Assembly (NCBI RefSeq): GCF_016801985.1
Contig: NZ_JAEVLS010000001.1
Span: 1,302,001 to 1,366,000, forward strand
Direction of reading: 5' to 3'
Source: Steroidobacter gossypii
Lineage (GTDB): Bacteria > Pseudomonadota > Gammaproteobacteria > Steroidobacterales > Steroidobacteraceae
DNA length: 64,000 bases
Shown here: positions 63,609-64,000 of the stretch, one piece after another
Layout of the letters: every line of letters begins with the position of its first letter
How positions within the stretch are numbered: the first letter of the stretch is position 1
Made by a program: the position numbers and the translations under genes
Notes under the pieces: model-generated
Told to the model about the DNA's origin: nothing
Databases searched by the model: none
Seen by the model: only the letters and a program-made list of their open reading frames with translations

Positions 63609-64000
63609 ATGCAAAACTTTTCTTATGTTTCTGCCGCGCGACCCGAGGAAGCCGTGAAGGCGCTGGGCCGCGGCTGTGCATTCATCGCGGGCGGCACCGA
63701 GCTGCTGAATTGGATGCGCCTGGGTATTGCGACTCCGGACACGCTCATCGATATCGGCGGGATGGAAGGCCATTCGCGGATCGAACGCACAGGCGACCAC
63801 TTGATCATCGGGGCGCTCGCGACCTTGAACGAAGTCGGCGAACATCCGCTGGTCCGCGCCCATGCGACCGTACTGGCCGATGCATGCTTGAAGGCGGCTT
63901 CTCCACAGATCAGGAATCGAGCGACCCTCGGCGGGAATGTTCTGCAAAAGACGCGATGCGCCTATTTCCGATCGGAGACTCCGCTGCCTTGGGGTTGCAA
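63609..64000 (+). CDS. paoB: Aldehyde oxidoreductase FAD subunit, PaoB/YagS type (partial)
   Basis: First 130 residues; cut by the window edge. CAFIAGGTELLNWMRLG is the FAD-binding stretch, and ASPQIRNRATLGGNVLQKTR followed by CAYFR matches PaoB/YagS, whose extra Cys hold a [4Fe-4S] cluster. ATG behind GAGG; an in-frame GTG at 63591 overlapping the previous stop is an alternative start. The molybdopterin subunit gene should follow outside the window. Confidence 0.9.
   Translation, partial: MQNFSYVSAARPEEAVKALGRGCAFIAGGTELLNWMRLGIATPDTLIDIGGMEGHSRIERTGDHLIIGALATLNEVGEHPLVRAHATVLADACLKAASPQIRNRATLGGNVLQKTRCAYFRSETPLPWGC

Overview
The window is about 64 kb of dense, GC-rich bacterial chromosome carrying some 55 protein genes. 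I see no rRNA, tRNA, CRISPR array, insertion sequence or prophage. Gene content points to a Gram-negative gammaproteobacterium: MacAB-TolC type export, Lol-type lipoproteins, an autotransporter, OxyR/AhpC, YajQ, RhlE, and glutathione-dependent formaldehyde oxidation. The mix of a caspase-like protein, putative Ig/FN3 secreted proteins and many alpha/beta hydrolases resembles Steroidobacter/Nevskiales-type or xanthomonad-related soil bacteria. That placement is inference from protein resemblance and was not tested by a search.

Layout. 0-5 kb: a tripartite exporter operon (outer-membrane factor, MacA-like adaptor, split MacB ATPase and permease), then a PAP2 lipoprotein. 5.8-9 kb: formaldehyde detoxification (frmA, S-formylglutathione hydrolase) with a Bcr/CflA exporter. 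9-13.7 kb: a PD-(D/E)XK/Rpn-like protein, two unlike OsmC proteins coupled to a succinate-semialdehyde dehydrogenase, peptide deformylase and a MocA-like nucleotidyltransferase. 13.8-21.8 kb: a signalling island with two single-domain response regulators and two translationally coupled hybrid kinases, one a Nik1-like kinase with tandem HAMP repeats. 22-29.6 kb: a lipoprotein acylase of the AHL/penicillin acylase family, an RhlE helicase, and an operon of TAP-like hydrolase plus NatAB-type ABC exporter. 29.7-35.4 kb: envelope or secreted proteins, mostly uncharacterised (exported methyltransferase, DUF3014, coiled-coil protein, lipoprotein, DUF3089, Ig/FN3). 35.4-39.2 kb: hydrolases, an HSDL2-like SDR and a GlpQ-type phosphodiesterase. 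39.4-43.4 kb: an autotransporter with PKD-like repeats, coupled to an exported Sel1-caspase protein. 43.4-46 kb: an SDR and a ParS/Xre-RES toxin-antitoxin module. 46-50.8 kb: a three-gene 2-oxoacid:acceptor oxidoreductase unit. 50.9-54.9 kb: peroxide defence, with oxyR-PCu(A)C-lipase divergent from ahpC-ahpD. 55-61.8 kb: Nudix/NDH-2, YajQ/Gfo-Idh, SRPBCC/ArsR, a secreted DLH-like hydrolase and an AraC regulator. 61.9-64 kb: a Tat-exported aldo-keto reductase leading into a PaoABC-type molybdenum aldehyde oxidoreductase, cut by the window end.

Themes are aldehyde and oxidative stress handling (frmA/fghA, SSADH, OsmC, AhpCD/OxyR, Pao-type oxidase), export, and signal transduction. The least explained parts are the autotransporter-caspase pair, the 30.5-34 kb envelope cluster, the structured inverted repeat at 21.9-22.0 kb, and the operator-like arrays in front of the RES toxin-antitoxin and ArsR genes. 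All domain calls come from reading motifs; no database search was run.
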